The notes under the pieces are model-generated. The model was not told where the DNA came from. It did no database searches and saw nothing but the letters and a program-made list of their open reading frames with translations. Positions 12,725 to 24,776 of a DNA stretch of 64,000 nucleotides are shown here, piece by piece. The DNA is taken from assembly GCA_037043235.1 (NCBI GenBank), contig JAWRVZ010000075.1:2629501-2693500 (forward strand), in the 5' to 3' direction. Both the position numbers and the translations under genes were made by a program. Position 1 is the first letter of the stretch, and each line of letters starts with the position of its first letter. This DNA is from Rhodeus uyekii (Eukaryota > Chordata > Actinopteri > Cypriniformes > Acheilognathidae).

Positions 12725-13353
12725 GTTTAAAATTTTTTGCCCAGTCTCTTTCTTATGTTGGAGTCATGAACCTTAATTGAGGCAAGTGAGGCCTTCAGTT
12801 ACATTTACATTTAAATTTTACATTTATGCATTTGGCGACAAAGCGACTTACATTGCATTCGACGCACATTTACATTCTAATCAGTTCTTGCTTCCCTAGG
12901 GATCGAACCCATGACCATGGCATTGTAAACACCAATGCTCTACTGGTTGAGCTACAAGAAAGCTTTTGATGTTGTTGTGGAGTCTTTTGTGAGCTCTTGG
13001 ATGAATCGTCGCTGTACTCTTGGAGTAATTTTGGTTGGCCAGCCACTTCTGGGAAGGTGCACCACTGTTCCATGTTTTCCTCATTTGTGGATAATGGCTC
13101 CTACAGTGATTCGCTGGAGACCCAAAGCTTTAGAAATGACTTTATAACCTTTTCCAGACTGATACATCTTAATCACTTTCATTTGAATTTGTTCCTAAAT
13201 TTATTTGCATCTCTAGCTTTTGAAGATCCTTTGGTCTACTTCCCTGTGTCAGGCAGGTACTATATAAGTGATTTCTTGATTAATAACAGGTGTGGGTGAT
13301 TCTTGATTGAGAATCAGGCCAGGGTGTGGCAAGAGAAATTGATATATGTGTAT
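12725..13353 (-). pseudogene. Tc1-like transposase fossil, split by a SINE
   Basis: On the minus strand, 13165-12967 reads YQSGKGYKVISKALGLQRIT, then AIIHK, a stop, and GKHGTVVHLPRSGWPTKITP followed by RVQRRFIQELTKDSTTTSK. This is the paired-like DNA-binding region of Tc1-like transposases, with a stop and frame damage at the usual KWRKHG motif. After the SINE the frame resumes at 12798-12727 as LKASLASIKVHDS and IRKRLGKK. Only the N-terminal part of the gene plus 5' flank remains; the catalytic DDE region is absent. It is an inactive remnant on the opposite strand to tshz2. Confidence 0.88.
12799..12966 (-). mobile_element. V-SINE-like tRNA SINE inserted in the Tc1 fossil
   Basis: Minus-strand copy of the same family as 2894-3068. 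The tail is TTACATTTATGCATTTGGCG at the left. The B-box complement GATCGAACC lies at 12901-12909 and the tRNA-like head ends in AAGCTTTT at the right. Tc1 transposase coding sequence continues on both sides, so the SINE inserted after the Tc1 copy. Confidence 0.88.
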
Positions 13354-13374
13354 AAGTCAAATCTTTTATGTGTG

Positions 13375-13379
<5 letters not shown>

Positions 13380-13417
<38 letters not shown>
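13380..13417. repeat. (GT)n microsatellite
   Basis: Uninterrupted GT tract, just beyond the Tc1 fossil. Confidence 0.95.
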
Positions 13418-13420
<3 letters not shown>

Positions 13421-14839
13421 TGCTATTGTTATGTTTCTAGAAACAGTAAACATTTACTGCGTAGTTCTAATAATAGATCAAATGTTTTGATACATGATCT
13501 TTTCATAGTACAGTAAACATTTCATCTCAGTAGATCAAGAAAAATGTTATTCCTCATTTGATGCCATCTACAAATATCATTGAAACCCTAACAGTAAGCT
13601 CTGAAATATGATTACAAATCGCAAGGCTTTAACAAAAAGCAAAGGAAGGTAAAATATGTGGCTTTGCCAGTCTTTCTATGTCTCTGTTAAGTTGTGTTAG
13701 TAACTGAGTAATCATCTTAGTGCATTCACTGTAATTTCTATGTAGATTAAACTCTTCTCCACCTCATGACTAAGACCTGTAGTGCATGAATCAGTGTGTA
13801 TAAGATATATGACGGTAAAAAATATGTGATGTGGAGTAAATGTCCAACATTTCACTATTTACTACTTGCAGAAAGTATTATAGTTAAACAGCACTGTCTA
13901 AAAGCATTTCTCTCCTCAGACCCACATTGATTACATAAACCATAACAGTTCATCTAAACGTATGTGATAGACCTAAGTGTGTGTTGTGTGTGGAGAGGTG
14001 CATGTTGTGCAGGAAAAACTGTAACACCTGTATTGCTTATACTGGTTGTTAAGCATTGGAATAAGATTTTGTGCAATATGCATAACCAAATGCTGGAATA
14101 ATGAGCCATCTGCATGTGTGGTCCCCTCCTCGGAGATGCCAAGAACAGCACCATCTGTGATACAGCTACCAGCTGTTTTCTTTCTTATTACATGTTTATT
14201 AAAACCCAGAGTTGTCCTCCTAAAAAAGGAGGGAAAAGAGACTCTGAATATGGGTGGCAATCTACTCCATCACCTTTAAAAGGAAATGGCTTTCAGACTC
14301 TTCTCAGCTGCTGTCGAATGAACGTGCGTGTGTCATCAGAACATAAACAATGGATTTTGCGATTAATATTCCGAGCGGGAAAGATGTGGTTTATGCTATT
14401 ATAAGATTAAATGTTGATAAAGCATGTATAAAAATCATATTGAGCAACAGTGTTGTGGCGCATAACCACAAAAATGGATTGAACTTTTCAGATGAAACCC
14501 TCTTTGGGATGGGATTCTTTGACTCCTAAGACCCGTTAACACCAAGGATTATACTTATAACGATAAAGACAGTTAAAAAAAACTCCACAACTATAACAAT
14601 AAAAAGTACATTACTGTAATGACTTTCAGATCAATTTTACTGTCATTAAAACTGTAAAACACTAAAAATTAATGTCTAATAAATCATTCAAAACAATTAG
14701 AGAAATTATGACTTTAATGACTGGAGTTATTCAGACTTCCTAACTATTTTTGAATACAAGGTTATTATGATGTTATGATGGCATATTTCAGTGGTCAGTT
14801 TCACAATCCATTTGATAGAGATTTTATACATGTTTGTTT
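13418..14839. other. Non-coding DNA with unexplained frame pair
   Basis: Mostly AT-rich unique sequence. At 13954-14404 overlapping frames of 66 to 96 codons occur on both strands. The minus-strand one at 13973-14260 contains LGISEEGTTHADGSLFQHL, which looks less repetitive than chance frames. No family could be assigned; it may be an old transposon remnant or chance. Confidence 0.35.
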
Positions 14840-15003
14840 GTAACACTTTATTTTAAGGTGTTATTACTTATACTTACTATGGAAATAACAGTAAATGATG
14901 CAAAACCTAAATAAATGATAACTAAACCTACACCAAACCCTAACACGTACACGTACACATAGTTAAATAATCACCTTAAACATCACCGTAAAATAGTGTA
15001 ACC
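14840..15003. mobile_element. Palindromic MITE (GTAACACTTTATTTTAAGGTG ends)
   Basis: Starts GTAACACTTTATTTTAAGG and ends CACCGTAAAATAGTGTAAC, imperfect inverted repeats of one another. Internal AAACCTACACCAAACCCTAAC is typical of a dispersed fish repeat with these ends. Non-autonomous and without coding capacity. Confidence 0.7.
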
Positions 15004-16458
15004 GTTTCATGCTGCTTCTTCTTCTTTTTTTTTTCTGGAGTCAAGTTGGAACATATGGAGGGCCTCAAGAGACATGGTGATGGGGGAAAAAATTAAATAA
15101 GAGGAAAAATCATATTTCAGTGCTTTTGCGTTTCCTTGCCAATGTTTTGCGTTCCCTCGAGAATTTTTGCACTTGCTCACAAAATGTTTTCAGTCCCATG
15201 AGAATCGTTGTGTTCACTAAATTTGATATATATATATGTATATATGTGTGTGTGTGTGTATGTGTGTTTTTCTCCCATCTCATATTTTTTCCATCGCAAT
15301 GTCCCTTAAGGTGCTCCGTAGCAACACCTTTTTTCCCACGATTTTAATTTGATCATATAATGAATGATTAATATTAGAATGAATGATTATTTATTCTCAT
15401 AATAATCATTTGTTTTAATTCATTGTCATTTTATATATGTAATATTTATGTAAATTAGTTGCAGATGCTGTTCAAGGTTGAAGATAATCTTTTTTTAACA
15501 TTTACTTCTGTCTTGTACAGCACTAACCATATTGTGTTTTCATTCTTCTAAAGTCATCATAACATCGCATTTGATTCAGTTTGTTCAACATCACAGTTTT
15601 CATGTTTACTCAAGTCAGTCCGTAAAACTGCCTTCATCATGCAGTAGCATCAGGGAAACTACAAGTTTCATCATTTAAAGTAGTTCAGCAAGTGAAGTAA
15701 TTTCTCAATCCATCCTCAAAACATCCTAGGAAATACTCCTGATTCACTTGTGCATATTGTGTGTATAGCAGGGGTGTAATATAGTCATCCCGAACCGTCA
15801 CACTATGGACGTCAGGTTTTGATACATACAGTCAGACGGCAAACACAGTCAGACACGGGTGATCCACACTGTTCCAGAAGAGGGTGTGCGTGGTTATCCA
15901 ACAGCAAAAACAGCAGAAGAAGAAGAGAGTTCAGATGGCATGCAAGAGTTTGCTTGTTGCCAATATACAATTAACTTTTGCAATATGAAAGCGGCGTCCA
16001 AAAGCACAATGTTTTGATTTTATTATGTGTAGTGTACAAAAATAAAAATACTCTTTACAGATTCGAATGATGACTCACTCTTATCTCTATAGCCATAAGC
16101 CACACAAAAAAAGCATTTTATGTTGTTTCCACTGTTGATGAAACAAAAACATTCTGCATTTTGCCATGTAAATTTCACTTCAGTCCAGTGAAATATGCGT
16201 GCCCCGGAAACAGGAAGCCGCCTCACTCGCTGTCTCCTCATGGAAATGTGAAGTAGGCTCAGATGTTGATGTTATTGTTTCTTCTTCTCGCTCATCTTTC
16301 TTGAAAAAGCATAATGTTGAACTTTGTGCATCCGCTATTGTCACCGCATGCTATTGAACGCTCACGTGCAAAGAAGACAATTACAAGACCTATGCAAGAG
16401 TGCATTATGTTTACTAGTTAGTACTTAATGCACTAAACCAGGCTGCACTGTACCAACT
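15004..16458. other. Non-coding DNA
   Basis: No gene recognised. Contains a short (TA)n/(GT)n tract at about 15224-15270 that opens a meaningless 75-codon frame. The rest is unique sequence without domains or repeat ends. Confidence 0.45.
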
Positions 16459-16640
16459 ACACTGCAAAAAATGATATTATCAATAAGTTATGACCGCAGA
16501 TATTTTTACCTTACTTTAACTCATCAAAATAAATTGAGCAGTTTTCAGTTTTATTTTAAAAGTTCAACTCATAAAGTCAGTTTAATGAAATTTAAGTTGA
16601 AATGCCATACAGCTAAGTTGATTGTACTTAAAAATTTAAA
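16459..16640. repeat. Dispersed repeat beginning ACTGCAAAAAATGA
   Basis: ACACTGCAAAAAATGA followed by AT-rich sequence with AACTCATCAAAATAAATTGA, AAGTTCAACTCATAAAG and TTTAAGTTGAAATGCC. This pattern resembles a common fish non-autonomous repeat family. The right boundary is approximate. Confidence 0.45.
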
Positions 16641-16859
16641 GTAGCGATTTTTTTGGCAATAAACACAAATTTTCCCTACTCTCTGTTCAAAAATAAAGCA
16701 TTTGGGATTTGTTGCTTTTTCCTGTTGTACCGAATTCTTATCAAACCGTGACCCCAAAAACGAGGCACTTTCCGAAACGTGATTTTTGTGTACCGACGTA
16801 TAGGTATATTTTTTTTAGTTTTGCTCAAATCTAAGTAAAGGCATATTTTTCCAATGGGC

Positions 16860-17520
16860 CTGTGTTGGTTTGTTCTCATCCGTCTTTGTTTCCCTCAACA
16901 TGAGTAACTTTAAAACGTTTTGCTTCCAGCTAAAGCGCAAAACTGTAATCTGCATGCAATCGACTGAACACAAACCGTCCCTCTTTGCACAGCAAGTGTT
17001 CTGAATGCTTCCTGTCAGATCAGAACCCCTCTGATCCGGTTTGGCAGAACTGCAGACCACCCTCTGCAGCTGTCAACAGATTTCAAAAGCTCTGAGCTCG
17101 GACTCTGAAGTGGCAGTGACACATTCCAGCTTTTGATGGACACAGAGGAGCAGTTCTGGAAACATCCATCAGCATTCACATCCGCACACGTAAGCTGACA
17201 GGTCAGGTCTGGACAGACAGTGACAAACCTGGGTTGGACGCGCTGTCGTCGTGGACCATTGCTGTGCAGAGGAGGAAGTGACAGGTCGGGCTTGGGCCTT
17301 ACCTTTGTGCATGGGTCGAAACTGAGATGTGTGTGTGTGTCCTCGTTCTATTAAATACACAAACAAGCATCTATCATTCTTAGATGATGAGCAGTCAGAT
17401 GTGGCAGGGAGATGTTGGTGGCCCGTCGTGACAGGAGCAGGACCCTGGTCTGAATGTCATCTGTTTTCAATCACACGCTCAGGATTTGACAGCTGACACT
17501 TGGTCTTGCTCGGCCCAGAT
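16860..17520. other. GC-richer unique block, candidate regulatory
   Basis: A compositionally distinct stretch with few simple repeats and several CAG/CTG-rich words. Frames at 16815-17060 and 17169-17366 have no recognisable domains. Possible enhancer or non-coding exon upstream of tshz2; conservation is untested. Confidence 0.25.
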
Positions 17521-18217
17521 CATATTTGATTTGTCAAAACTTTGCAAGACAATGTCTTTATGAGAAGTCAGTTCTGTTTTGTTGCTTATTTCACAATTGA
17601 AGTCCTAGAATGTTTCAATGACTCTTTGTTTGATGTCTCCTTTAGACGTTGTTGACCATATGTAACGTTACTATATAAAGAGTTAGTTGAAATCTAGGCA
17701 CGACTTTACCTATAGTAGAACGTCTAAAGGGCACCATCAAAATAAAGTGTAAACTTCTGTTTTTATTTTAAAGAGCTCATGAATAAATCAGAATTATTCA
17801 TTATTTATGTGCTATTGTGTTCATTTTTACATTTTTTACACATTTCACTTTCTTTTTTTTCAAATGACTTGCATTGGCAGTGGTTGGTTTGATATTAATA
17901 TTGACAAAAGTCTTCATTTCCCATGTTTCATAATGGTAAAAAAAAACATGTGCATGTGTGAATGAGAGGTTTGATTTGTTTTAATGATCCTACAAGTTTG
18001 ATCAAACAAAAATAAAAACATCTATCATCTCTTTTGTTTTGGCATGTGTTCATAGTTTCTTTCTATGACAGCCTGGCCAAACAATTATGTCCATGCAATT
18101 AGACATGTTTTCATTGCTTTTTTCACAATTAAAACAATTGACTCCAAGCCCAACTATGATATATGATTGCAAAATCATTAACACATAAAAAAAAAATCAT
18201 TTTAATAAAGGGTGAAG

Positions 18218-18257
18218 ATGACTATTTTCCTAGGCTGGACTTTTGGCCACTACTGTA
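18218..18257. mobile_element. Solo end of a Tc1/mariner-like element
   Basis: The complement reads TACAGTAGTGGCCAAAAGTC, matching the typical end of a fish Tc1-like family (TACAGT...GGCCAAAAGT), with TA at the border. No matching opposite end was found within the preceding kilobase. The element is therefore truncated or its left end has decayed; its body may extend leftward to about 17.9 kb. Confidence 0.5.
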
Positions 18258-18378
18258 TAAGACTTTTGTTAGGTTTGCGAAGCAGTCAATATTCTGTTGA
18301 AAATGAAGATCTTGTCAAACTTTGTGGAATATGTTTATAGTTGAAATGATGAACTACACTGGTGTTTATTTTATGAAC

Positions 18379-18564
18379 TTAAAGGTGTAGTTCATCCAAA
18401 AAGTTAGTTCATCATTCATTCTCAAGTTGCTCAGAACCTGTATTAATTTAATTTAGTTTTGTCTACAAAATATCTTATTTTGTCTTCAGCAGAAGAAAGA
18501 AATTCATACAATTCAACTAAATGAGGGTGAGTAAATGATGACAGAATTGAGATTTTTTGGTGAA
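18379..18564. mobile_element. Cyprinid palindromic MITE (TTAAAGG..GTTCA type)
   Basis: Begins TTAAAGGTGTAGTTCATCCA. Contains the diagnostic interior words TCTTCAGCAGAAGAAAGAAA and GAGGGTGAGTAAATGATGAC, and ends TTTTTTGGTGAA. Related copies in this window lie at 38345-38587, 62707-63390 and 63699-63986. The TTAA start suggests a TTAA-targeting DNA transposon. Confidence 0.75.
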
Positions 18565-18895
18565 GCTAACATGAGACATCCACGAACAATTACCAAATAC
18601 CACATCATTCAAAGGGGTTCAAAAAAGTGAAGAGAATGATTCCTTTAGCATCTAATGCATTGACATTCAGTGTGATTTAAGTGTCCAAATACTTTTTCAA
18701 GCCGCTGTCTTTTGTGCAATGTGACTTGTGGGAAATAAGGAGGATAGTATGGAAAATATTCTTCCTTCAACCAGATTACTCAGAGATCACTCAGTCTTTC
18801 TCAAATGTGCTTCAGATGTGTGTCACTTCACACTATATCACATTTTCCAGTTCTGTTTGAATAATGCCTAGTGCATGTCAGCTGCATAGCCTGAG

Positions 18896-18898
<3 letters not shown>

Positions 18899-18928
<30 letters not shown>
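18899..18928. repeat. (GT)n microsatellite
   Basis: Continuous GT tract of about 15 units. Confidence 0.95.
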
Positions 18929-18929
<1 letters not shown>

Positions 18930-19734
18930 AGAGAGAATGTGTGACATGGGCATTTATCTTCCAAGCAGGGCTAATACCTTAATGCCGACTACAGACTGAA
19001 CACAGCGGAGGTTGTGTTGGTGAACAGGCCCGTCCGCACGGCGCTCAGTATGTGTGCTTGTACGAACACAGTCGCGTGTGTCAGTCCTCCCGTGGAGCCA
19101 TGTTGCTTAAGCACCATACTTTGAAATCAAGCATGAATAATTAAGTCATTTCACAAGGCTGCTTTAACGATACATTACATGAGAGGAAATAGGTCAAGTG
19201 CTAGTGCTGGAAACACCGCCAGCATGGATCTTTACTGAGGTAAAAAAGGAAAAGAAAAAAGAAAAGCCTCATGTTGGGTCACGGTAACTACTTTGACTCA
19301 CTACCCCCCACCAGCAGGAACTTAAAAGATTATTATTAGCACTATTATTTCTCATAAGATAAACCATAGAAGAAATGATGCTGTCCCGAAGCACTTTTAG
19401 TTGCAAATATTGTTTATCTTTTATCTACAGTGTTCAGAACCCTTTTTGTCCCTCATTATAGTGACTGCATTTCAATGCACAATCATACTCAGATTACGTG
19501 TAATTTCATAGAGTAAAGGTCATTACGATGATTTCATTCTGCAAATAAACACCTTGCTGCTGGCATATTCATTTTGACATTAATATAAGAATAAAACCCT
19601 CCAATCTGATTAAAAGAAATCACAATTCTTTTATGACACCTCTGAAGATTTTTGGCATGGTAATGGATATGATGATGTTAATGTATTTTGTATTGGCAGA
19701 ATACATCTCTTACAGTGCTGCGCTGCTTATTGCT
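18930..19734. other. Unique non-coding DNA
   Basis: The first 200 bases (about 18960-19110) are GC-richer with several CpG; the rest is AT-rich. No gene, RNA or repeat recognised. Confidence 0.4.
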
Positions 19735-20160
19735 GTTATTAAGGATTATTACTGATACTGTTAATTATTATTATTGTGGATTATTGCTGCTGTTGTTTCT
19801 TATTATTGTTGTTGTGGATTATTGCTGATGCTTATTGCTGTTATTATGGATTATTACTGATACTGTTAATTATTATTATTGTGGATTATTGCTGCTGTTG
19901 TTTCTTATTATTGTTGTTGTGGATTATTGTTGTTGTTGTGGATTATTGCTGCTGTTGTTTCTTATTATTGTTGTTGTGGATTATTGTTGTTGTTGTGGAT
20001 TATTGTTGTTGTGGATTATTGCTGCTGTTGTTTCTTATTATTGTTGTTGTGGATTATTACTGCTGTTGTTTATTATTGTTGTTGTTGTGGATTATTGCTG
20101 CTGTTGTTTATTATTATTTTTGTTGTGGATTATTGCTGCTGTTGTTTATTATTATTTTTG
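19735..20160. repeat. TTG/ATT-rich minisatellite
   Basis: Imperfect tandem arrangement of GTGGATTATTGCTGCTGTTG, TTTCTTATTATTG and TTGTTGTTGTGGATT blocks in units of about 18 to 60 bp. Because the periods are multiples of three, all three plus frames stay open for over 100 codons and give Cys/Leu/Ile/Val-rich peptides. These are composition artefacts, not a protein. Confidence 0.9.
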
Positions 20161-21640
20161 ATTTTTAATAATATATCATTATATTTTAATGATTATTTTG
20201 ATTAATAGAAATTTAAAAAGACCTAAATGTATTATGTAATTTATTGCAATAAATAAATAAATAAAATACTGACCTTAAACTTTTGAACAGTAATGTATGG
20301 GGTGTATGAGATTGAACAATTATTCCTGTTAACAATTTATGACAAAAGGTCCATCATGCACCTTTACATTGCTGGCCATAAGGTATAAGAGTTTGCATGT
20401 AAACATACTCATTGTCTTCAGCTTGCATAACTGAACACGTCATTTGGTCAAAGTCATGTAGATTCCGCCTTTACCCCCCATGATTCTTTTTCTTTGTTTT
20501 TCTCTTCATCTCAAGGCAGGAAAATCTTTGATTGTAGCCTGTGGTACTGGAAACGCACGATTGTTCACCCTCAGCTAATTCAACATCCTGTGAAAACACA
20601 CATCTTTACACACACAAACAATATGTTTGCATATGCTCAGGAAAAGGTCACTGTTCTCTGTTATGCAGCCTTGACAAGTGGGGCCTATTAGTTTACGAGG
20701 GGGAGCGGTTATGGGTTTTCGTCTCCGTTTGTGGTATTTTACCTGTCCTACATTCCATGAAATATTTGCTCCATTGTCCTTCCTCGATAAGGGACCTGAA
20801 ATATGGAACGTGGTGCAACACATTTCCATCCTGCACGCGGCTGCTTGGCTGTTCATTATTGTGCAGAAATATTGATCGCTTTGTTGGGATTCTCAATGAA
20901 AATATCAGGGAAAATATTCTCGTCTTGAAAGGTTTAAACTAGCACGGCAGCCTATTTAATTTCACTTGTGGTTCTTTTCCTCGTCTGTTAATTGGGTTAT
21001 ATGCATTAGATTTTCAAATTAAGCATCTGCTGTTAACAGTATGCATATGTTGTTGTTCTACTTTGAAAATTACAGCTCTCAAGACTTCAATCACCGCCTG
21101 TCCGTATCACATGAAATTTCAGCTTTGAATCAGAAGCAGGTTTGGAATCCCCAGGCCTTGACTCTTTCATCATGGGGAGTGCATTTTAATTAGCTCGCCT
21201 CGGCTCAGCGCAGAACTGACGATTTGCACCAGAGCTGCGGAACAAAACATTGAAAACCCCTACCATGCAAATTAACACTGTGTCGCATTCATTGGCAACA
21301 GTTGCAAATATTTTGCTATGTCAGTCAGCTCCAAACCAAAACTTACAACGGCTTTTTTTTGGACTACACAATTAAGTTTACAGCATGTTATGAAAGCTTG
21401 CGATACAGAAACAAATGTATCTATCTGCAGTGTCAACGCTTTGACCAGATCTCATATTTCTTTGTTTGCATTAATATTATGAGCTTTTGCTCTTTCAATA
21501 TGACCATTTTTTTATTGATGCGGTATCAGAATTTCAAAAAGAAAAAAGAAAAGGAAAATGTGAGAAGTATTACTCATGCAAAACCTGCCCCATTGTTTTG
21601 AAGGTGTTATGGGTGATTGCCAGGTCATTCCATGCTATTG
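20161..21640. other. Unique DNA with GC-richer blocks
   Basis: Two GC-richer stretches, about 20490-20930 and 21060-21300, contain several overlapping short frames on both strands without domains. The absence of repeats and balanced composition make them candidate regulatory blocks upstream of tshz2. Conservation was not testable. Confidence 0.3.

Positions 21641-21641
<1 letters not shown>

Positions 21642-21734
<93 letters not shown>
21642..21734. repeat. (GT)n microsatellite
   Basis: About 46 GT units with one CT interruption near the middle. Confidence 0.95.
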
Positions 21735-21737
<3 letters not shown>

Positions 21738-21762
21738 ACTGGCCTGTCAAAAGAACAAAAAA

Positions 21763-22145
21763 TATATCTATCTATCTATCTATGAAATTTTAGACCCATC
21801 TATCATTATACCATCTATCAAAATCAAAAATTTCAGATAGATAGATGTCATTCTTTCTGTCTGTCTGTCTATTTATCTATCTATCTATCCATCTATCATC
21901 TATCCATCCATCATCTATCTATCTATATATCTATCTATCTATCCATCCATCCGTCTATCATCTATCTATCTATCTATCTATCTGTCATTCTATCTATCTG
22001 TCTGTCTGTCTGACATATCTTTCTGTCATTCTATCTATCTATCAATGAGAGATACATATCTGTCCTTTGTTCTATCACTCCATCTCTCATTGTCTCATTC
22101 TATATATCGTTCTATGATTCTGTCTTCTCATTCTATCATTATATC
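21763..22145. repeat. (ATCT)n simple-repeat field
   Basis: ATCT/ATCC/GTCT tetranucleotide repeats at 21763-21783 and 21836-22044, decaying through TCTATC words to about 22145. The complement is GATA/GACA. The interruption at 21784-21835 is unique sequence. Frames here read as repeated Ser-Ile-Tyr-Leu and are artefacts. Confidence 0.9.
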
Positions 22146-23746
22146 ACTCTATCTGTCCAAGAATCCTATAAACCTTAAAATTCCAAGACTTTTTAAACAT
22201 GACAAGTGTTTCTTTTCTAGTAAAAAACAAACAATTACAGCTTTAGGAATACCTCTGAATTTCATCTCATTTTAGTTCTACTTCATTACATCCAAATTCA
22301 CACCATCAGATGAAACACACCTGTGGATTGTTACCTCAATGTAATGCTGGCCAAATGACATCACACATGACAAAATACCCCTATATTACACACAATCACT
22401 TAGTGAAAGACACATAAAGCTGCTCAAGATGAGATTTTTTTTGCATGTTGTAGGCAAGGTGCCAGCAGTACAATACATGCAGGTAGAGATATTGCGCCCT
22501 CCATTTCTGCACGTGTGTGTGTGTGTGTGTTAACGTTTATACACAGAGGGTGTTAAAAGCTGTCAGACAGGTATGGTCAAAGTGGAAGCTCAACACTGAT
22601 TGATCGTTGGAGTTCGTGTCAAGTTCATGGGAGGTCTCTGCCATCACCGCACGGTGACTGGCATCCGCACATCAGCGAGAGGAGAGGGAGGAAGGCGAGC
22701 TGGAAAACAGGAGGATCGAGTAACGTCATCCCATAACAGATTAACAAAGGCAGCATCATCTCTCTGTATGACAGCAGGATCATTTATCACACAGCAATGG
22801 TGGGAGGGGGCGTGTGCGCTGAGGTCATCTGTAGTCTGTGAGTAATGGCCACTCATTTGTTTATCGGTGACCTCAATAATCAGAGATGGTGAGAGGTCGG
22901 GACACAAATGGTGAGACACTGGAGAGCTTCAGAAAGGCAAACCATTCTGCTTCACCTTGTAGGACTACAGTTATGCTGTAATGAAGCTGTGCCGAACAAT
23001 GTGCCGCTCATTGTTGCTGTTCCTATGACATCATAAAGGTTTTTTCAGCTGAAAGATTTTAATGTTTCAGGTTTCAGTTTAAATCAAATCGCTTGTCCGA
23101 GCTCGTGTCATTACACTGGATGAATTTGGGCCTCTTCTTGACACTGAGATGACTGATAAGATGGGATGAGATCACGTACTATTGTGTTCTTCGGTTCAGA
23201 TAAAATATTGCTTCAGAGGCCTTTGCAAAACAAAAAACTTTTTCTTTTTACAATGTTCATGACGCTGTGTATTACAAAAGCATGTGCTGAGTAATGTAAT
23301 GGACAACATTTATATCTACATATACATACACTTTATAAATACAACGATTAGCTGTGTTATATGTGTAACATGGACATTGTGAAATGCTACGGTAAACTTA
23401 TATTAGCCCTTTTTCTTGGCACTTCCTTTTCATTTCTCTTTCAATTGTGTTTGTATTTTTTATCCATTTATTTATTCACATTTTTTCAAAAGAATCTCTG
23501 GAAATGATATCAAAAAAACGATACCGATTTCTGTTACCCATATAACACGCCAAAGTAATTCAATTAATTACAATAGCAATGATAATAATTATGCCTGATT
23601 TCTAGCAGTTAGAGCGTGATTGCATATCGCATACATGTATGCATTCTGCTAATGAACGAACAACACTACATAAACATTTCTTTGTTTTCACAAAACACCT
23701 TTGTTGTGTATTCTTCTCAATGCCTTTATAAGCACCTCTGGTAACT
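22146..23746. other. Unique non-coding DNA
   Basis: No gene recognised. A GC-richer block at about 22560-23000 holds overlapping 81- and 91-codon frames on opposite strands without domains. The remainder is AT-rich, with a short (GT)n at about 22511-22530. Confidence 0.4.
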
Positions 23747-23893
23747 TTACATTTATGCATTTGACAGATGCTTTCATCTGGCATTGCATTCAAGAAACAC
23801 ATTGACATTCTAATCAATACTTGCTTTCCCTTGGAGTCGAACCCATAGCCTTGGCGTTGCGAGCGCCACTCTCTACTGTTTGATCAACTGTAT
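23747..23893 (-). mobile_element. V-SINE-like tRNA SINE, minus strand
   Basis: Tail TTACATTTATGCATTTGACA at the left, body with GACATTCTAATCAATACTTG, B-box complement GAGTCGAACCC and tRNA-like head at the right. It belongs to the same family as 2894-3068 and is more diverged. Confidence 0.82.
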
Positions 23894-24104
23894 ATACTGT
23901 ACACAGCATTGCTATAGCAGAGCAAAAGTATTTTGCACTGTAACATGGATACTAATGTAATGTGTCACATGAATTCTTTCCAGGTATAACATTTCAATTT
24001 TTGTGTCTGCCTTTTTAAGCACATACGTGTTAATGTAAGTTATTACCACCGCAAAGGCAATTATATCTCGTTCCTGGCAGCTAGTAAAAATAATTACACA
24101 TCGC

Positions 24105-24776
24105 ATGCATGTTATTATTCACATGCACTGTGTCGTTGCACTGAAACACGCGCTCGGTCCTCAGCATCTCCGTAAACTCCAGCCCAAAGCGGCAGAGAGA
24201 CAGTGCGAGGCTGGTCTTGTGGGCTGTCTCATGTTTTCTCCGGCCCCTGTCTCTTTAATAAACTCGTGGTTATCTAGTGTAACAAATGTCTCGCTGCCAT
24301 CATCAAGTCCAGAGGAGAAGGAGGAGGAGGAGGAGGAGTTTTTAATGTTCAGTTTGTTCTATGGATCGATGTTTGCTGCTGGCATCGCCGTGTGTGTGTG
24401 CGTGCGTGCGTGCGTGTGTGTGTGATATACACTGTTTTTTCTGCCCTTTTCCTACTACGTTTCATACGAGACCGGGAGTCTAAGCGATTGACAGCGTTCG
24501 TCCTTTTGGCTTTGGAAACAAAAAAGAAAAGAAGAAGAAGAGGAGGAGGCAGAAGAAGAAGAAGAGACGGAAAGAAAAGCAAAGCAAAGCAAAACAATCC
24601 GCCATAGATCTGTCTATCTAGGAAGGAGAGGTATATTATATATAGAGACACCTGATTTCTGGACAGCGTTTGTGAAAAACTGGATTGTACGGAACTGAAG
24701 TGCATTAGAGAGTGTGTGTGATATCCTGAATTTCACCTGGGCTCAGTTTCACTACGCGAACTAAAGAGAGTTGAAC
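24105..24776 (+). promoter_or_regulatory. tshz2: Putative tshz2 core promoter and 5' UTR region
   Basis: This stretch directly precedes the tshz2 start codon. It has more CpG than its surroundings, GGA/GAA-rich polypurine tracts at about 24310-24341 and 24520-24575, and a GTGTGCG repeat at about 24391-24424. A TATA-rich motif (TATATTATATATAG, about 24631-24644) could place a transcription start near 24660-24680. No ATG occurs between that motif and the annotated start, which fits a short leader. The start site is inference; a longer leader starting further up is possible and would contain upstream ATGs. Confidence 0.45.

Noticed and set aside
19776..20205. Three open frames over 100 codons encoding Cys/Leu/Ile-rich peptides
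   Set aside because: All arise from one TTG/ATT tandem repeat with a period divisible by three; no start context, domain or codon bias.
21487..22048. Cys-Val and Ser-Ile repeated frames
   Set aside because: Produced by (GT)n and (ATCT)n simple repeats.
24392..24607. Upstream coding frame in the tshz2 leader
   Set aside because: It translates GTGTGCG and polypurine tracts (Cys-Val then Lys-Arg runs) and has no homology signal.
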